Position numbers and translations under genes: made by a program
Shown: in pieces, positions 22,201-34,560 of the stretch
Layout of the letters: every line of letters begins with the position of its first letter
Position numbering within the stretch: the stretch's first letter is position 1
Assembly: GCA_028095005.1 (NCBI GenBank)
Contig: CM051459.1
Span: forward strand, 277,965,229 to 278,029,228
Source of the DNA: Rhynchospora pubera
Lineage: Eukaryota; Streptophyta; Magnoliopsida; Poales; Cyperaceae
DNA length: 64,000 nucleotides
Direction of reading: 5' to 3'
The notes under the pieces: generated by a model
Told to the model about the DNA's origin: nothing
Databases searched by the model: none
The model's input: the letters and a program-made list of their open reading frames with translations, nothing else

Positions 22201-22640
22201 GAATGATCGATGGTATGACTGCCAACCTCATAACCACCACCAATGCAACCACTATCTTCCATCCGAACACCATTGAATACATCAGTGCCATAGATATCTA
22301 CCAAACTGAAGACTTTCACTTGATGTGGGTTGGCCCCGAAGCAGAGGGCAATGTGAAGTGTTTCGAGGTTGTTTGCTCTTTCGGAGACAAAAATCAAGCC
22401 GGTGAGCCGACCTAAATCGACATCGGCTTCTGTGGCCTCGGAAGCCAATTTGGGACGCTTGAGTATCGTCTTAAGAGCTGCCGGTGGAATGACTCGGCAA
22501 TTGTAGTTGTAGGACTTGCCATCAGTCAGGTGGAGTTCATCTTTCTCTGATGATGGTTGAACTGGACAAGAGAATATGTCCAGAGGCACCGGTGGTCTAT
22601 AGGTTGTAAAGAAGGCAATGCTACCTCTGTTCTCTCCCAT
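19275..22640 (-). CDS. TolB/PD40 WD40-like beta-propeller protein (5 exons, 709 aa)
   Basis: Exons, in order of transcription: 22091-22640, 20784-21352, 20515-20697, 20235-20439 and 19275-19897. All introns are GT-AG and phases agree (2,130 nt), giving 709 residues. The chain shows repeated PD40-type blade motifs: LSPSVSPSGKKIAVASF, GVFPTISKDGSKLAFVD, SPVWNQNPDKDILYV, CQWSPTGDWVVFSSTRD and HPVFSPDGRSIAVTAD. This is the plant family annotated as TolB-related or DPP6 N-terminal-domain-like (Arabidopsis At1g21670/At1g21680 type). No signal peptide or catalytic peptidase domain is visible, so a soluble, non-enzymatic propeller is likely; substrate and partner are unknown. The start is the ATG of MGENRGS, about 95 bp downstream of a TATA motif. 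Exons are intact. Confidence 0.88.
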
Positions 22641-22732
22641 TCTAGATATTGTTCTCGTTTTGTTTGTTCGGTCAAGTGCAAGAAACTATAAATCTACTAC
22701 TGCATAAAGATTTGGCACTTTGATACAGAACG

Positions 22733-22742
22733 TCTATATAAG
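22733..22742 (-). promoter_or_regulatory. Putative TATA box of the TolB-like gene
   Basis: On the minus strand this reads CTTATATAGA, 93-102 bp upstream of the ATG at 22640. Confidence 0.5.
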
Positions 22743-23166
22743 AGCCTCTTAATTTCCCTCCCCCCTTTCTTCTCCGATCTCTCCCTGTGAATACAAGAAA
22801 AAGGAAGTGTTGGAAGTTCAATTATAATATATTATTTTAATATTTATTTTGGAAAGTTCATATTAGATAAAGGTTCTTTTTTTGTATAAGTCTACGAAGT
22901 TCAATTTCATACAAAATAAAAAGTTACTGTGAATTTATCGTAGTTAATTAATTATTATTGTTGACGACCTAATATTCCTCCACAAAATAAGTATTCCTAC
23001 TTGTGATAATATTTGTTTGTTCAAATTGACCCGCAAATTGTGCTGACTATTAATATAAATTACTCTCTAATAATAAGTAAAAGATGTCTGCAGGTGAGTA
23101 TTCGAGTTTTGTAATATAGCGATTCATACAAACTAGATACACGCACATATTCATTCACGGTCATGT
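22743..23166. other. Upstream spacer between the TolB-like gene and the hAT element
   Basis: AT-rich; no gene recognised. Confidence 0.45.
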
Positions 23167-23983
23167 GGCATCTTAGGCCTGATTAACGTTGCTAACGATC
23201 ACAGAATTGCCGTCCTCCGTTATCGTTTAGTATGAGCGAACGACACATATAATCTTGTCGTTAACTAGTTCGTTTATCAAACGGTACAAATTTCAGTTTC
23301 GTAAATCGTTTTCGTTTAAGTAAACGGCATAACGGTTAAACGTTTATACCGTATAATTTGTGTCTTTATGAAGGATAACGAAATTAAATTAAAAAAAATT
23401 ATGCAAAATGTAAAAAAAATCACACATGATATAAAGAAAACATGCATACATTAATACAATAACGTATCAGTACAAACACCAACAAAATACTCCAAGTTGC
23501 ATTTCAATTACATTGCCTAGTTTGCCACACAAACACCAACAAAATATGACAAGTTGCAAATCTAAACCCTAAACCCAGATCTGAAACTTCACTCTCAGAA
23601 TTCATTTAGGAGCCAAAGACATGCATATATGCAATCCAGGCTTCAACCAAAAGAACAAACAAAAAGTATCATCATTGAATATCATTGCTTCAGATCTGAG
23701 GAGCCAAAGATATGCAATCCAGGCTTCAACTTTGTATCAAGGCACCAAAAATATACTAAATGAAAGACAACAATAACTCAACAAACTAGAATCGGCTTAC
23801 TGAGGGGAGCCAACAGAAGTACACAAGTACACAACATTATTCCTCAATGCTACCTCCTTCATCAATAGTCCATAGAGGCTCACCAATTTTTTCACCTTTT
23901 TCTGTATTAACACAAACAATGAAGCATGTTAATTATTTGCACAAAGTAAACTACAAAAGAAGCAATTTAAAGAAAACAATGAG

Positions 23984-26900
23984 TCAAGCATGAAAGATAC
24001 CATTAATAGATGTCCTCAACCAATCTTGAGCACAAAGTAAAGTTTCAATGCTCTCATCATTGAGAGAGCTCCTAACTGGACTGAGTATTCTGGCACTTGT
24101 ACTAAATGCAGATTCAGATACTACTATTGAAATTGGGACAGCCAAGATGTCCTTGGTTAATTGAGACAATATTGGGTATTTAGGAGACTTCAATCTCCAC
24201 CAAGCTAGAATGTCAAAGTCCTCATCAACAGTTGCTTCATCAACTTCAGTAGCTATTTAAACAAATAAATAACTAAAGATTAAATATAAATGAAAGAATT
24301 GGAAACTTAAAAAAGATCAAAATTGAAAAAGAAAGGTTGAGTAGTACATCACCTAGATAGTCCTCTAGCTAAGATTTTGGAGGTTCACTATTCTTCATTT
24401 CTTTTATATAGTCTTTCAATGTAGCCCTTGTATTAGTTGCACTACCACTACCACTAGCACCAGCAACAGCAGTTGTTTTTTTTCTATTATGTACAAATTT
24501 TAATTATCAAGTTAATATAAGAAAAATAACACTTAAGACTTATATAAAAACTGAAATGTTTATACCTCTTTGACACTCTAGCTCGGTTCTCATCACTTGC
24601 ATTTTCTTCAACATAATCATTGAACAATGCTTTCATGTACTCTCTCAAATTTGCAATGAAGTTATCACATTCTTTAGGAAATAATTCTTTCATGTAGTAC
24701 TCAACAACATAAAGTTTACATCTAGGATCAAGCACACAAGCTATTGTCGACATAGAATTACCAATGGACCAATACTTATCAAACTTGTCAGTCATTTCAG
24801 CCCCCATTTGCACAATGAATGGATATGGACTACTGGACATCATTTTAATGCTCAGATAAACCGCAGCAAACTCAAGGAAGAAAAGATTTAATGTTGGATA
24901 CTTAGTGCCACTCAATTTTAATGTGGCTTCATAAAAGACCTTCAAATGACTAAGTAAACATTTCACTGCATCCCATTTGAATTCACCTGGTCTCAAGTAG
25001 TACTTCTTATCAAGGTTACTATACCTACATAGGGCTGGTTTCAACTCCAAGGCCAGTACCAACATCAAATATGTGGAGTTTCATCTTGTTGGAACATCCC
25101 AAGCTGGCTTCTTAAATGAAATTTGACTCTGCAATAACAATAAAAGAATATATTAAAAAATAAAATATAGGATGCTAATAACAAATTAACAATAAAAGAA
25201 TATATTAAGAAATAAAATAATATATTAAACATAACCTGAGAGCAAGCCAGCTTGAATTTCTCCATCATTCCTTGAGAGTGTTTAATGTACTTCATCGTGT
25301 CGCGAATATCTCTTATCTCATCCTTCAGAACACTTAATCCATCTTGTACAATCAAATTTAGGATGTGACAACCACATCTCTAGTGGAAGACTTGACCATC
25401 CACTGGTAAGTCATCTTAGATAGGTGTCTTTACAAACAATTCATTGATGCAAGCATCATTGAAAGAAGCATTATCAAGGACAAGACAGAATGCCCTTTTA
25501 TCTAAGTTCCATAATACCAATTTTTCATAAAAAGCCTCAGTTATGTGTTTACCAGTATGTGGGCTTGGCAATGGCACAAATGTGATGATCCTTTTTCTCA
25601 AAATCCATTTTTCATCAATGTAGTGACATGAAATTGCCATAAAACCCCTATCTCTACCCTTGTTGGTCCATAAATCACTGGTAAAACTAAATCTACAAGT
25701 AAGTTGCCCCAACTATTCATAAAGAGTAACATGTTGTTCTTCATAGAACTTAATGCAGTCTGATCTAAGGGTCATTCTTGATGGAATTTTGAGTGAAGGT
25801 TGCAATTCATTAAATAACAACCTCAAATAATAGTGGTTGACACAGTTATAGGGATATTCATGGGCTATTACTATCATTGCCAAAGCCTTTCTACATTCCA
25901 TCTGATCAAAGATCCAAGAAATAAGTTCTGTTCCTTCTGTTTTAATAACAAAGAAAAAATAAAATTTATCAGTAATAAATCAAAACAACTAAATGAATTA
26001 ATATAAGTCGTAATAAATGAATTAAATCAAAACAATTTAATTTACCTGCTGATTTGACAGCTTGCAACATTTTTTACAAAGCATCACGCCTATTTCTAGA
26101 AATTTTTTTACACCCTTTGTCAATGTGATTCCTCATAGAAGCAGTGCCTCTTTGTTGCCCTTGTAAATACTTGATACCACAATATTTGTAAATGGCTGAA
26201 TAGCTGCCATCTTCATCAACGGGCCCCTTGTTGAAATATTGCCAAACTTTGACAGTGACCTTCCTTGTTTTTCTCTTTATAGAATTTGCTCCTTCCTCTT
26301 CACAAGGAGGTTCTTTCTCACCATCTTGACCAGTGGTATTAGGATTATTACGGTTAGTATTAGAGTCATTAGGGGCATCTTTTTGTATTCTTTCAATTTC
26401 CTCTTGGGTCTCAAAGTGCAACCCAGCACCCATGCTAAACCAAACAAGTGTCAGTTCACAGTTCAAATGAAGTACAGTATCAGTTCACCGTTCAAATCAA
26501 GTACAGTATCAGTTCACAGTTCAATCAAGTGCAGTATCAGTTCACAGTTCAATCATCAAGTGCAGTAACAGTTCACATTTCAATCAAGTGCAATATCAGT
26601 TCACAGTTCAATCATCAAGTGCAGTATCAGTTCACAGTTCAATCAAGTGAAGTATCAGTTCACAGTTCAATCAAGTGCAGTATCAGTTCACACTTCAAAA
26701 CAATTGCATTATCAGTTCACATCAAGTATAGTATGAGTTCACAGTTCAATCAAGTGCAGTATCAGTTCACAGTTTAATCAAGTCCAGTATCAGTTCAATC
26801 AACAAGTGCATCAAGTCACAGTTCAAATCAAGTGCAGAATCATTTCAATCATCAAGTGCATCAAAGGCACAGTTCAAATCAAGTGCAATATCAGTTCAAT

Positions 26901-27081
26901 AATCATGTGTAATATCAGTTCAATAATCAAGTGCATATCAGTTGCACATCAAGTGCAGTATCAGTTCAATTAAGAAGTGCATCAAGTCACAGTTAAAAAT
27001 GAAAAGTAATTAAACGTACTCATCATCTGATATATCTTCCTCAGGTATATCAGCCAGTCTCTTTGAACCAGAACCAACCAT
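23984..27081 (-). pseudogene. hAT transposase (BED finger + RNase H-like core + hATC), six in-frame stops
   Basis: The presumed start is the ATG at 27081 (MVGSGSKRLADIPEED; exon 27020-27081, then a minisatellite-filled intron to 26434). Next comes a BED-type zinc finger (VWQYFNKG, KYCGIKYLQGQQRGTASMRNHI, with C-x2-C...H...C-like spacing near 26100-26250). The core has FTSDLWTNKG, CLVLDNASFND, RCGCHILNLIVQDGL and NSTYLML. The hATC dimerisation end has LAWWRLKSPKYPILSQLTKD, then ILAVPISIVVSESAFSTSARI. In-frame stops lie at 26074-26076, 25713-25715, 25416-25418, 25380-25382, 25081-25083 and 24369-24371. At least two replace conserved residues by C-to-T-type changes: the W of TRWNSTYL became TGA, and the Q before RCGCH became TAG. 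The protein cannot be made from this copy. Confidence 0.85.
26450..26990. repeat. Minisatellite, about 27-34 bp units, in transposase intron 1
   Basis: Units of the form TATCAGTTCACAGTTCAATC + AAGTGCAG repeat roughly 15-18 times, with drift and partial units towards 27000. It lies between the exon ending at 27020 and the one beginning at 26434. It opens a spurious Ser/Gln/Val-rich frame on the plus strand. Confidence 0.85.
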
Positions 27082-27512
27082 GCTATCTGCTAAGATAAAG
27101 AAATGAAAATCATATCAGAAAAAGAAAGAAAAAATATTGAATAAAAGCAAAAAGATATTGAATAAAATTGAACAAAAAAATAATCACCTTAAGTGAAAGG
27201 AATCTGCTGTGAGCTCCTCTCTTCCTAACTTTCTTCTTATCTGTATTCGTCCCTGCCTCTCTTCTTTTTTTTCTTTCTTCTGATATGCTGTTTATTTTCT
27301 CATATATACAATATAGCAATAGAAATATCATTATTGCTTGTGGCGACATGATCCTGACAGAGGATCTAGTCAATCAAAGATTCATAGTCACAGATATCAA
27401 ATTATAACCTACCTAATCACTCTAGGTTTTAGTACAAATCAACAAACAAAATGATGACTTTACCCCTTCTCGAGGGTCAAATCAGATCTGAGATTAATTG
27501 AGAAAAAGGAAG

Positions 27513-27516
<4 letters not shown>

Positions 27517-27553
<37 letters not shown>
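27517..27553. repeat. (TA)n(GA)n microsatellite inside the hAT element
   Basis: A TA run passes into a GA run within the 5' region of the transposase gene. Confidence 0.9.
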
Positions 27554-28016
27554 AAACCTATATCATATTCATATATAGCATGGGAGAGAGGAAAAAGGGG
27601 ACAACAAAAGACTAACAGTCGCATCAAAGTTTCGCACGCTCTGACGCTCAGCCGCTCCGGGAAGAGAAAGAGGGAAAAAGGAGGAGAATAGATCGAGGAA
27701 AAAGTGAGAGAGAGTCAGAGAGATTGAGGCGCAGAGTCTCGCGACTCTTCGCTATCTCCAGACGCCCTTTCAGCTCCTCTGCTATCTAAAAAATTCTAAA
27801 CATCTAAAATTTAGTGGTATTTACACGAGATAACGGAATAACGATAACGAAACACCCTGTTCTGTTTACTGTTCGTTTATTACTCTGATTTTTCGGCCTA
27901 TTCAGTTTTACGTTTCATTTTGGTAACGAAACTGATTTCAGTGCCGTTATTCGTTCCGTTCAGATAAACGAAACGACATAACGTTTTTTTTTTCCGTTGG
28001 CAGGCCTGGGCATCAT

Positions 28017-28908
28017 GCTCTCATTAATTTAGGAAAGCAAACAAAAATATATTGTAGTCACTAAATATTACTAGTTAAGTACCTGCCCGTCATGCTCCTG
28101 TTTCATGTCAAACATTATTTTTTTAATTAGCTAGCTGATGTAAAATACCAACACTGACATCGATCACCATCGAACATAACCATGTAGTTTGCAATTATGT
28201 GAAACTAGAGAAAAGAGGAAGGGAAAAAAAAAAAAAAGGAAATTGATTTTCGTATAATCCACACCAGAGGACAGCCCTACTACAGGTCTTATGTTACAGT
28301 TTACCGGAAGAACCCCGCAACTATAACAATTACATGTAGAACAACCCCGCAAAATTATTGATTCTTTTTTTTTAAAAAAAAAACTTTGGATACAATAACT
28401 GATAATTTTTTCCCTTATAGAAAAAGGGATCAATGAACATTAAGTATTCATTATAAAATTTCCAATAAATTTTAAGTTCACGACTTACACTTATGAATTA
28501 TGCTTAATTACTAGACAAAGGCTGGAAAGAAGTGTGAATTAGATTCAACAAAACTGTTGACAACTTATGTTTCTTCAAACCAATTGGTCATATATTCAAA
28601 CAATATCCTTCATGTTCTGATACCAGAAAGCAAGGAATAAGGATTTGTTCAAGGCTTCCATACTCAAGTTCAATAAGCATTCATATGTGATCAAAGCTGT
28701 GCTTTTACTAGTACAATCTGATGAGTTGATTAATTCTCTGGAAATAACATATCCGGAAAGCATAGTGAATTTCATACCAATGGGCAGAAGAACAACCAAT
28801 ACAAACAGAAAACTCAAAAAACATATAACAATACAAAAAACAGTAGAAAAATATATAATCCAACAAAAGTAACATAACAGGGTGGTTGGCTGAGCAATGG
28901 CATGATAA
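28017..28908. other. Spacer and 3' UTR of the vWA gene
   Basis: No gene recognised; short frames on both strands carry no domain signal. Confidence 0.45.
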
Positions 28909-30759
28909 TCAAATATTGTTGATGATCGCTTCAACGGATTCAAGAGCTTTAAGGACTTCCTCTGTATATTTATCTAAATTATCGATATCATCAAACTTCT
29001 GAGGTTCTCCAAGAAATTCTCGCATAAGAGGAGTTGCAAAGAGCTGAAATTTTCCGACATCATTACCTCTCGCAGCTTGACGCTGCGAGTCATGAGAGGT
29101 TAGTAATGAATATGCAAAAGGACGCCCTTCTTTTTCGTAAATTGGTTCTGATTTCATTAATTCATGGAGCTCTTCCAACTCTGCCCTCAGTGCGACCTTC
29201 AGCTGTTGTTTATCCCCATCTTGCAATGTTTTCAGACCCTCAAGAAGCTTGTTCCGAGCACTTTCCAGCTTATTGTTGTCTGCATCAGTTGTTGCTTGTT
29301 TTATTATTTCGGCAACACCGAGACGGACATCTTCAGCACTCACCTCTGGTGGTGGTTGCTGTTGGTTAGCTTTCACTTCATCAGTGCGGCGTACAGTAAC
29401 GGTCGAAGGATTGGCCTCAAATGTTTGGCCTTCAAATCTGATTGTACATAAGTATTACAATTAGACAATATTAATCAAAATGATGATATCTGAGTAATTT
29501 AATTTGTTGCAAGATATATGCAGTTATGCGCTATACTTATATGTGTAGGCGACATCAAGAATATCTGCGCCCCGTTTCCTTTTTGAAGCAGGGAGAAGGA
29601 GTTCCACTAACACCTTGCGACCCTCTTGGGTGTAGAGATCACCGAACTTAATAGTTACAGATGTCTCATCAGCATCCCGGGATTGGGGATATCTTCCTGC
29701 AGTTACCTGTTTTATAGTTGACTCGTCTTCCTTTAGAGAGACTGTTAATGTTAGATCCTGAGCAACCACACTGAGAAGCCCACCCAAGCACAGGGAGAAA
29801 GCTACGGTCAAGTTGTCCAAGCGGACATCTGAGTATGTCCCTCCCAGCTTGCTATTATCAGCAATAGCCTTGAGCACCTATCAAAGACATGGAAAAATTA
29901 GTTCTGGTTTTTTTTCTTGTTATTATTAACAATTATTAAAAACATGAACAAATTAATTTGTAATTTTTGCTTATTATTATTAACAACTAATTGGTGTTGG
30001 ATTATTTTTCAACTGAACCTTTGCATCTTGATCGTCGCCAAAACCAAATGTGTGCACAGGCACATCACCAACGTCAATCCCAGCTGCATTACTGTCTTCA
30101 TTCTCCTGGCCATCAGTCATAAGCATGACGACTCCGACACGTTCTTTGCCAAACTTACGCTGCTTGAGAACCTCCAGTCCTATCTGAAGGCCGTCTTCCA
30201 TATTTGTTCCACCCCCGGCCTTCAATGCTTCGATCATATTTTCGAATTCTGGTCGTGAACTTTCTGTTACCTGGCGTAATCGGCATACCCTCTTCGCTTT
30301 CGACGAGTATTGGACGATTGAGAAACGGTCAACAATGCCAAGTTTCTTCACCACAAATTTAGTAGCCTCCTTCATTTTCGCTAACTTCTCTCCCGACATA
30401 CTGCCGCTAACATCTAGGACTGCCACAAGGTCTAAACCGGCTCTGCTTTTGTCTCCACCAGTAAGCTCCAACAACAGCTTCTGGCTGTTTTCTTCAAGCG
30501 GTACCTTACTGTTGTTTCTAATTACCAGATCTATTCTGCCCTCCACGATTGGTCTTGGCCCTGAAACACACAAAGGCTTTAGATATATTTCAGCTATGGT
30601 ATAATCTTGAACAAGGTCTTCGCCATGGATTGGGATCAAGTTCTTTAGTGCTTAAAATGAATGATCTATTGAACAGACGTTAATTATATGGATGAATGAT
30701 CGGAAACAGGGGAGAGAACCTGAATTGGGAGGAAGAACAATCTGGTCATCATCGTTCAT
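28909..30759 (-). CDS. von Willebrand factor A domain protein, RING-less (4 exons, 513 aa)
   Basis: Exons, in transcription order: 30720-30759, 30019-30650, 29537-29877 and 28909-29437. All borders are GT-AG and total 1,542 nt (513 residues). The tiny first exon encodes MNDDDQIVLPPNS. The vWA domain (about residues 88-270) keeps the MIDAS: DVSGSMS at about 93-99, the Thr of GGGTNMEDG and the Asp of MLMTDGQE. The C-terminal half resembles the Vwaint region of plant vWA proteins and ends in a charged helical stretch. Related Arabidopsis WAV3/EDA40-type E3 ligases carry an N-terminal RING; here there is no Cys-rich RING before the vWA domain, so this belongs to the shorter RING-less class or is a truncated paralogue. 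A metal-dependent protein-binding role is inferred. Coding exons look intact. Confidence 0.87.
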
Positions 30760-32122
30760 TGTGACTGGAATGCTGTGCTAACGGGAACAGAAGTTGCTAA
30801 TATCCTTTGTTGTCAACTAGCAGCTTATCGCTTCCATATACTTGTCCAAAATGCACATATATACACATGAGCTGGGAGGATATATCTATTTAATATCTGA
30901 AGAAAAACATCTTGCATTCTCGTTAAAGTTCGTAAATTTTGGGCCCATTTTTTCCTTTTTGAATAATGATAAGTTTTTACAAAAAAAAATGTTTTTTAGT
31001 TAATAATGCATATTTATATAGACAAAACTGTAAGTATTAAACCTTAGTTTATTAATATATTACATGTGTTTTATAAGTTTATATAGTTTGTAGAAAAGTA
31101 AGTTGAACGGTGGAAGCATGGATTTGACATTATTACATGTACTGATGCTAAGACACAAGTAGTCAAGTAGAGCAACCAGAGATAAAAAAAAAGACACTAA
31201 TTAACTAGACAAATTGAAGATAAAAATTAATGAATTTGAGACAATGATTAATTTTGGACATATTACAATTTATTTTAAATTGTTAATTAAAAAAAAAGAA
31301 AGAATTATTGATGAGATCCTCGCTCTCTGATAGCAGCAAGAGAATTTTTATATGCATTTTTTGATAATTACTTTCAGGCCTACGCTTCATTGAGGGTCGG
31401 AGATACTTTTATCTTTTTCAAAGGCTGGGTTGGAGATACTTTTTCAAAGACCCTGTTGGACATTTAGTATCAATTTTTTATTGCAGTAATATGTTATGTT
31501 GACAATCGAAAAAAGCTAAAATTAACATGTCTATTGATAGCAATCACAAGTTTGTAAAATGAAGATAGATGTAAAAGAGTTTTTTGCTAAATTCATAAAA
31601 AAAAAATTATAAGGCCTGCAAATAAAAACAATATAATTTATGCTAAAAGTTCTTTTACGCCTTAATTACCAGCAACTTGTCGTATTTCCTTTTCTCCAAC
31701 ATATATATAAGTATAAATGACAATTATACTCTTTTTTTACCAGTTAAACTAGTTGAATTCAAACACCAAAAAGAGGCAAAATAGTTATAACCTCCTTAAG
31801 TATTATCCATTTAAAAGTAATCTCCTTGTACATACTTGTAGATGATTTTCTTTCCAATTTATATTCGCCTGGCGTATGGTTAACTACCTCGCCCAGTCGC
31901 CCGATCATAAATTCGCCATGACACATCAATTAATGGTTTTTTTTAATTCTAGCTCTTATTTGTTTTTGGCTTGAACCAAGGGATAGTTACTCAAATTACA
32001 TGAGGAAATTTTGATCAGGGTATCTTGTGTTGGTTTCATACGTTGATTTCTTTTAAGGGTCATCGTAGCATATGCAATAGAAGCATTATACTATACCAAA
32101 ATATAATGAATAAACTATTATT
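30760..32122. other. Upstream region of the vWA gene and AT-rich spacer
   Basis: A TATATA tract near 30860 could serve the minus-strand vWA gene. Otherwise nothing recognised. Confidence 0.4.
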
Positions 32123-32243
32123 TGGTTCTGTTTGGATGGTGTGGGAATAAGAGGAATAAGAGAAGAAGTATTGGGAAGTGTGTAACTTTATGAAAAATTT
32201 AGATTGTTTATAATAAATTTGGAACTAGAAAGAAACTATTTAG
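32123..32243. mobile_element. Truncated Tourist-like MITE
   Basis: Starts GGTTCTGTTTGGATGGTGTG and contains the core GGGAAGTGTGTAAC ... GATTGTTTATAATAAATTT shared with copies at 51427-51574 and 61273-61429; the right terminal repeat is missing. Confidence 0.55.
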
Positions 32244-34560
32244 GCCATTATTTTAAACTGTTAATGTTATTTTTGAGCGAAGAATTTATGGAAGGGCTTA
32301 TCCAATTTTGGCAAAAAAAAAAAATTGATCCACGTCACACGATTAAAATGTTTTTATTTCATGGAAGTGAATAACAATTACCGGCATTTATTAATTATTA
32401 TTTATAAGCTTCACAGTTTGAGAGGACCGGACTAAGCCCGCAACCCATTAGAGTAATATAAGTAATAAATAACTCTAAATTGGTACAGCAGTCCTCCTAC
32501 CCAACAACCTCTTTTGTGAACAAGGGATTTCAAAAAATATAATGTATCTAAAAAGTTAGTATTGAACGAAATGCATGAAATTTTGCTATTTATGTACTGG
32601 AACTATGACATAGAAAATAAAATTTTAAGTCTAAATTTTAGATGTAAGTTTTGCTACTACTATTTTTTTTTTCTTTCCTTGGTACTTTGACGTTGTTGCC
32701 TTGTTGGATTTCATTTCTAGTTTTCTACCCTATCCTGTGATCCTATCTTGTTTGTGACTAAATAAATTTTTTTTGTTAATAATGGAAATCAGTTTGAACA
32801 GTTCAGATTGGCGATAGAAACTTTAAAATTAAAATATAATCGCTATTGATTTTATCAATTCTTAGGATGAGATATTAACATTCGATCATAGCTGAATTAT
32901 CCTTACAATATTATTTCACAAGGTTGGTTGTTTGATTAGGTGACCAACATTTATGTAAAAAAAAATTAGGAATATTCGTGTATAAAGAAAAAGCAGGTTC
33001 AGCATCAAATATTTATAAAGGATCTGGTTTCTTACCATTAAAAAACAGAGAGAATTCTAGTGCAAACATTTGGTTGTCCCAAATACCAACATTTTATATT
33101 TTTATTATTTTTAAAAATAAAATTCAAACATCAAATCCAAATCGTTTATATCATTCAATTTCTTGAGTGATGCATTTTTTATATAAGTTTCAAAAATTTT
33201 GGAGTTCGATTGACATTCAATCATGATGTGAAAAATTGAATGAACCTTTTTCATTATGATAGATTCATTCTAATATGTTTATATTTTGTCATCTTATTGT
33301 GTATCAAATAAATATCAAATTTTATGAAACTCATATAAAAATGCATATCTCGTTAAATTAAATAAAATCAACAATTTACATTCGACATTTTAAATTTTCA
33401 ACTTTGAAAAAAAAAAAGTATTGGCATTTCAAGGACGCTCAAAATATTCACATTGTAACCCTACTATTTAGATTGTCTAGGTTATTCTTTCATCACGAAA
33501 TGCATTTATCTCTTTGGTCCAAACAAGATTACCTATACTGCTGGAGACATTGATCTGGCATGTTTGTTTTGGGTGTTCAAAAAATTTGGTTACCATAAAA
33601 TAGTTACTTTGGACATGTGAGATGGAAATATAAAAAGATTACCTACTGTATTGGAAAAAAAAATAAATATAAAAAGATTAAAATTAATAATTAATTAGAT
33701 AGTCCCTTTTCCAACGTCAAGAAAAGAATTAAACTATATCGTGAATATAATAAATTTTCTTTTTTTTTTAGTAAGAGTTGACTCTATTTTTATTATCTCT
33801 ATTTTCTGAAGGTGTATCCAACTCCTAAATAAAAATATATCCAACTCGTTATATATAATCTGGATCATTGATTTTTATTTTTTTATTTCCAAGTAAAGGT
33901 TATTTAATTTAATCATGATTTTTCATTTAAAATGAAAAGAGCTCTGCAGGTTGAGCAGGTTTCTAATTTCGAAAGATAGCATTATGACCAATCATTAATA
34001 GACCAGAATTAAAATAAGCACTATACTCTAATGAAACTTTGTTTTTAAAAAGAATACTTTTTATCAAATTATTTTTTTCTATTTATATGTTCATTTTAAT
34101 TTTTTATGAAGTATAGCAATAGTTATTCAAATATTTATTTTTTTATATTTATTTTTTTTGAAGTATAACAATAGTTTTTTTTTTTTGTTAAGCTAGTATT
34201 ATATGATAAACAGAGAGATATGATATCCTTCATTTTGATGCCATCATATATCAATTACTTCAATACTTCATAACATTTTTATTGAATGGCCAGATCTTAT
34301 TTCCTTACCCCTATGTTAACTCTCAGCTTCTGCCAAATCTATCAAAAACAAATAGAAAATACATTTTATAGTGAATTCTTAGTCTTTCTTCCGCTTAAGA
34401 ATTTACTTTTTAAAACTTGAAAGTATTATCTTCGACATAGTATTATCTTGGATATTAATATCTTTTAAAGTTTGTTTAATTAGTACTGTATTGATAATTT
34501 GATTAGCGTATCTAACTATTATTTTTCTTTTATAAAATTTTCAAGAAATATATTTTTCTT
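32244..34560. other. AT-rich spacer with a weak fold-back at about 33070-33430
   Basis: The stretch from CCAACATTTTATATTTTTA to AAGTATTGGCATTTC has diverged inverted arms (ATCAAATCCAAATCG / ATAAAATCAACAATTTAC) resembling the fold-back at 37537-37952. No gene recognised. Confidence 0.35.

Larger units (their letters stand above)
23175..28008 (-). mobile_element. hAT-superfamily transposon, 4.8 kb, degenerate
   Basis: The left end (T)AGGCCTGATTAACG at 23174-23188 and the right end CCGTTGGCAGGCCTG (to 28008) are short inverted repeats. The flanking octamers GGCATCTT (23167-23174) and GGCATCAT (28009-28016) match 7/8, the length of a hAT target duplication; the exact left border is uncertain by one base. 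Both subterminal regions (23190-23360 and 27830-27990) are dense in CGTTTA/AACGAAAC motifs. A multi-exon BED/hATC transposase pseudogene fills the interior on the minus strand. The element sits between two minus-strand host genes. Confidence 0.8.

Noticed and set aside
19636..22415. Plus-strand frames (19636-19945, 21170-21553, 22203-22415)
   Set aside because: Antisense shadows of the TolB-like gene's exons and introns.
26239..26777. Plus-strand Ser/Gln/Val frames over the minisatellite
   Set aside because: They follow a tandem repeat antisense to the hAT transposase and end with it.
28645..30604. Plus-strand frames opposite the vWA gene
   Set aside because: Shadows of the minus-strand exons, whose spliced frame is continuous and carries the vWA motifs.
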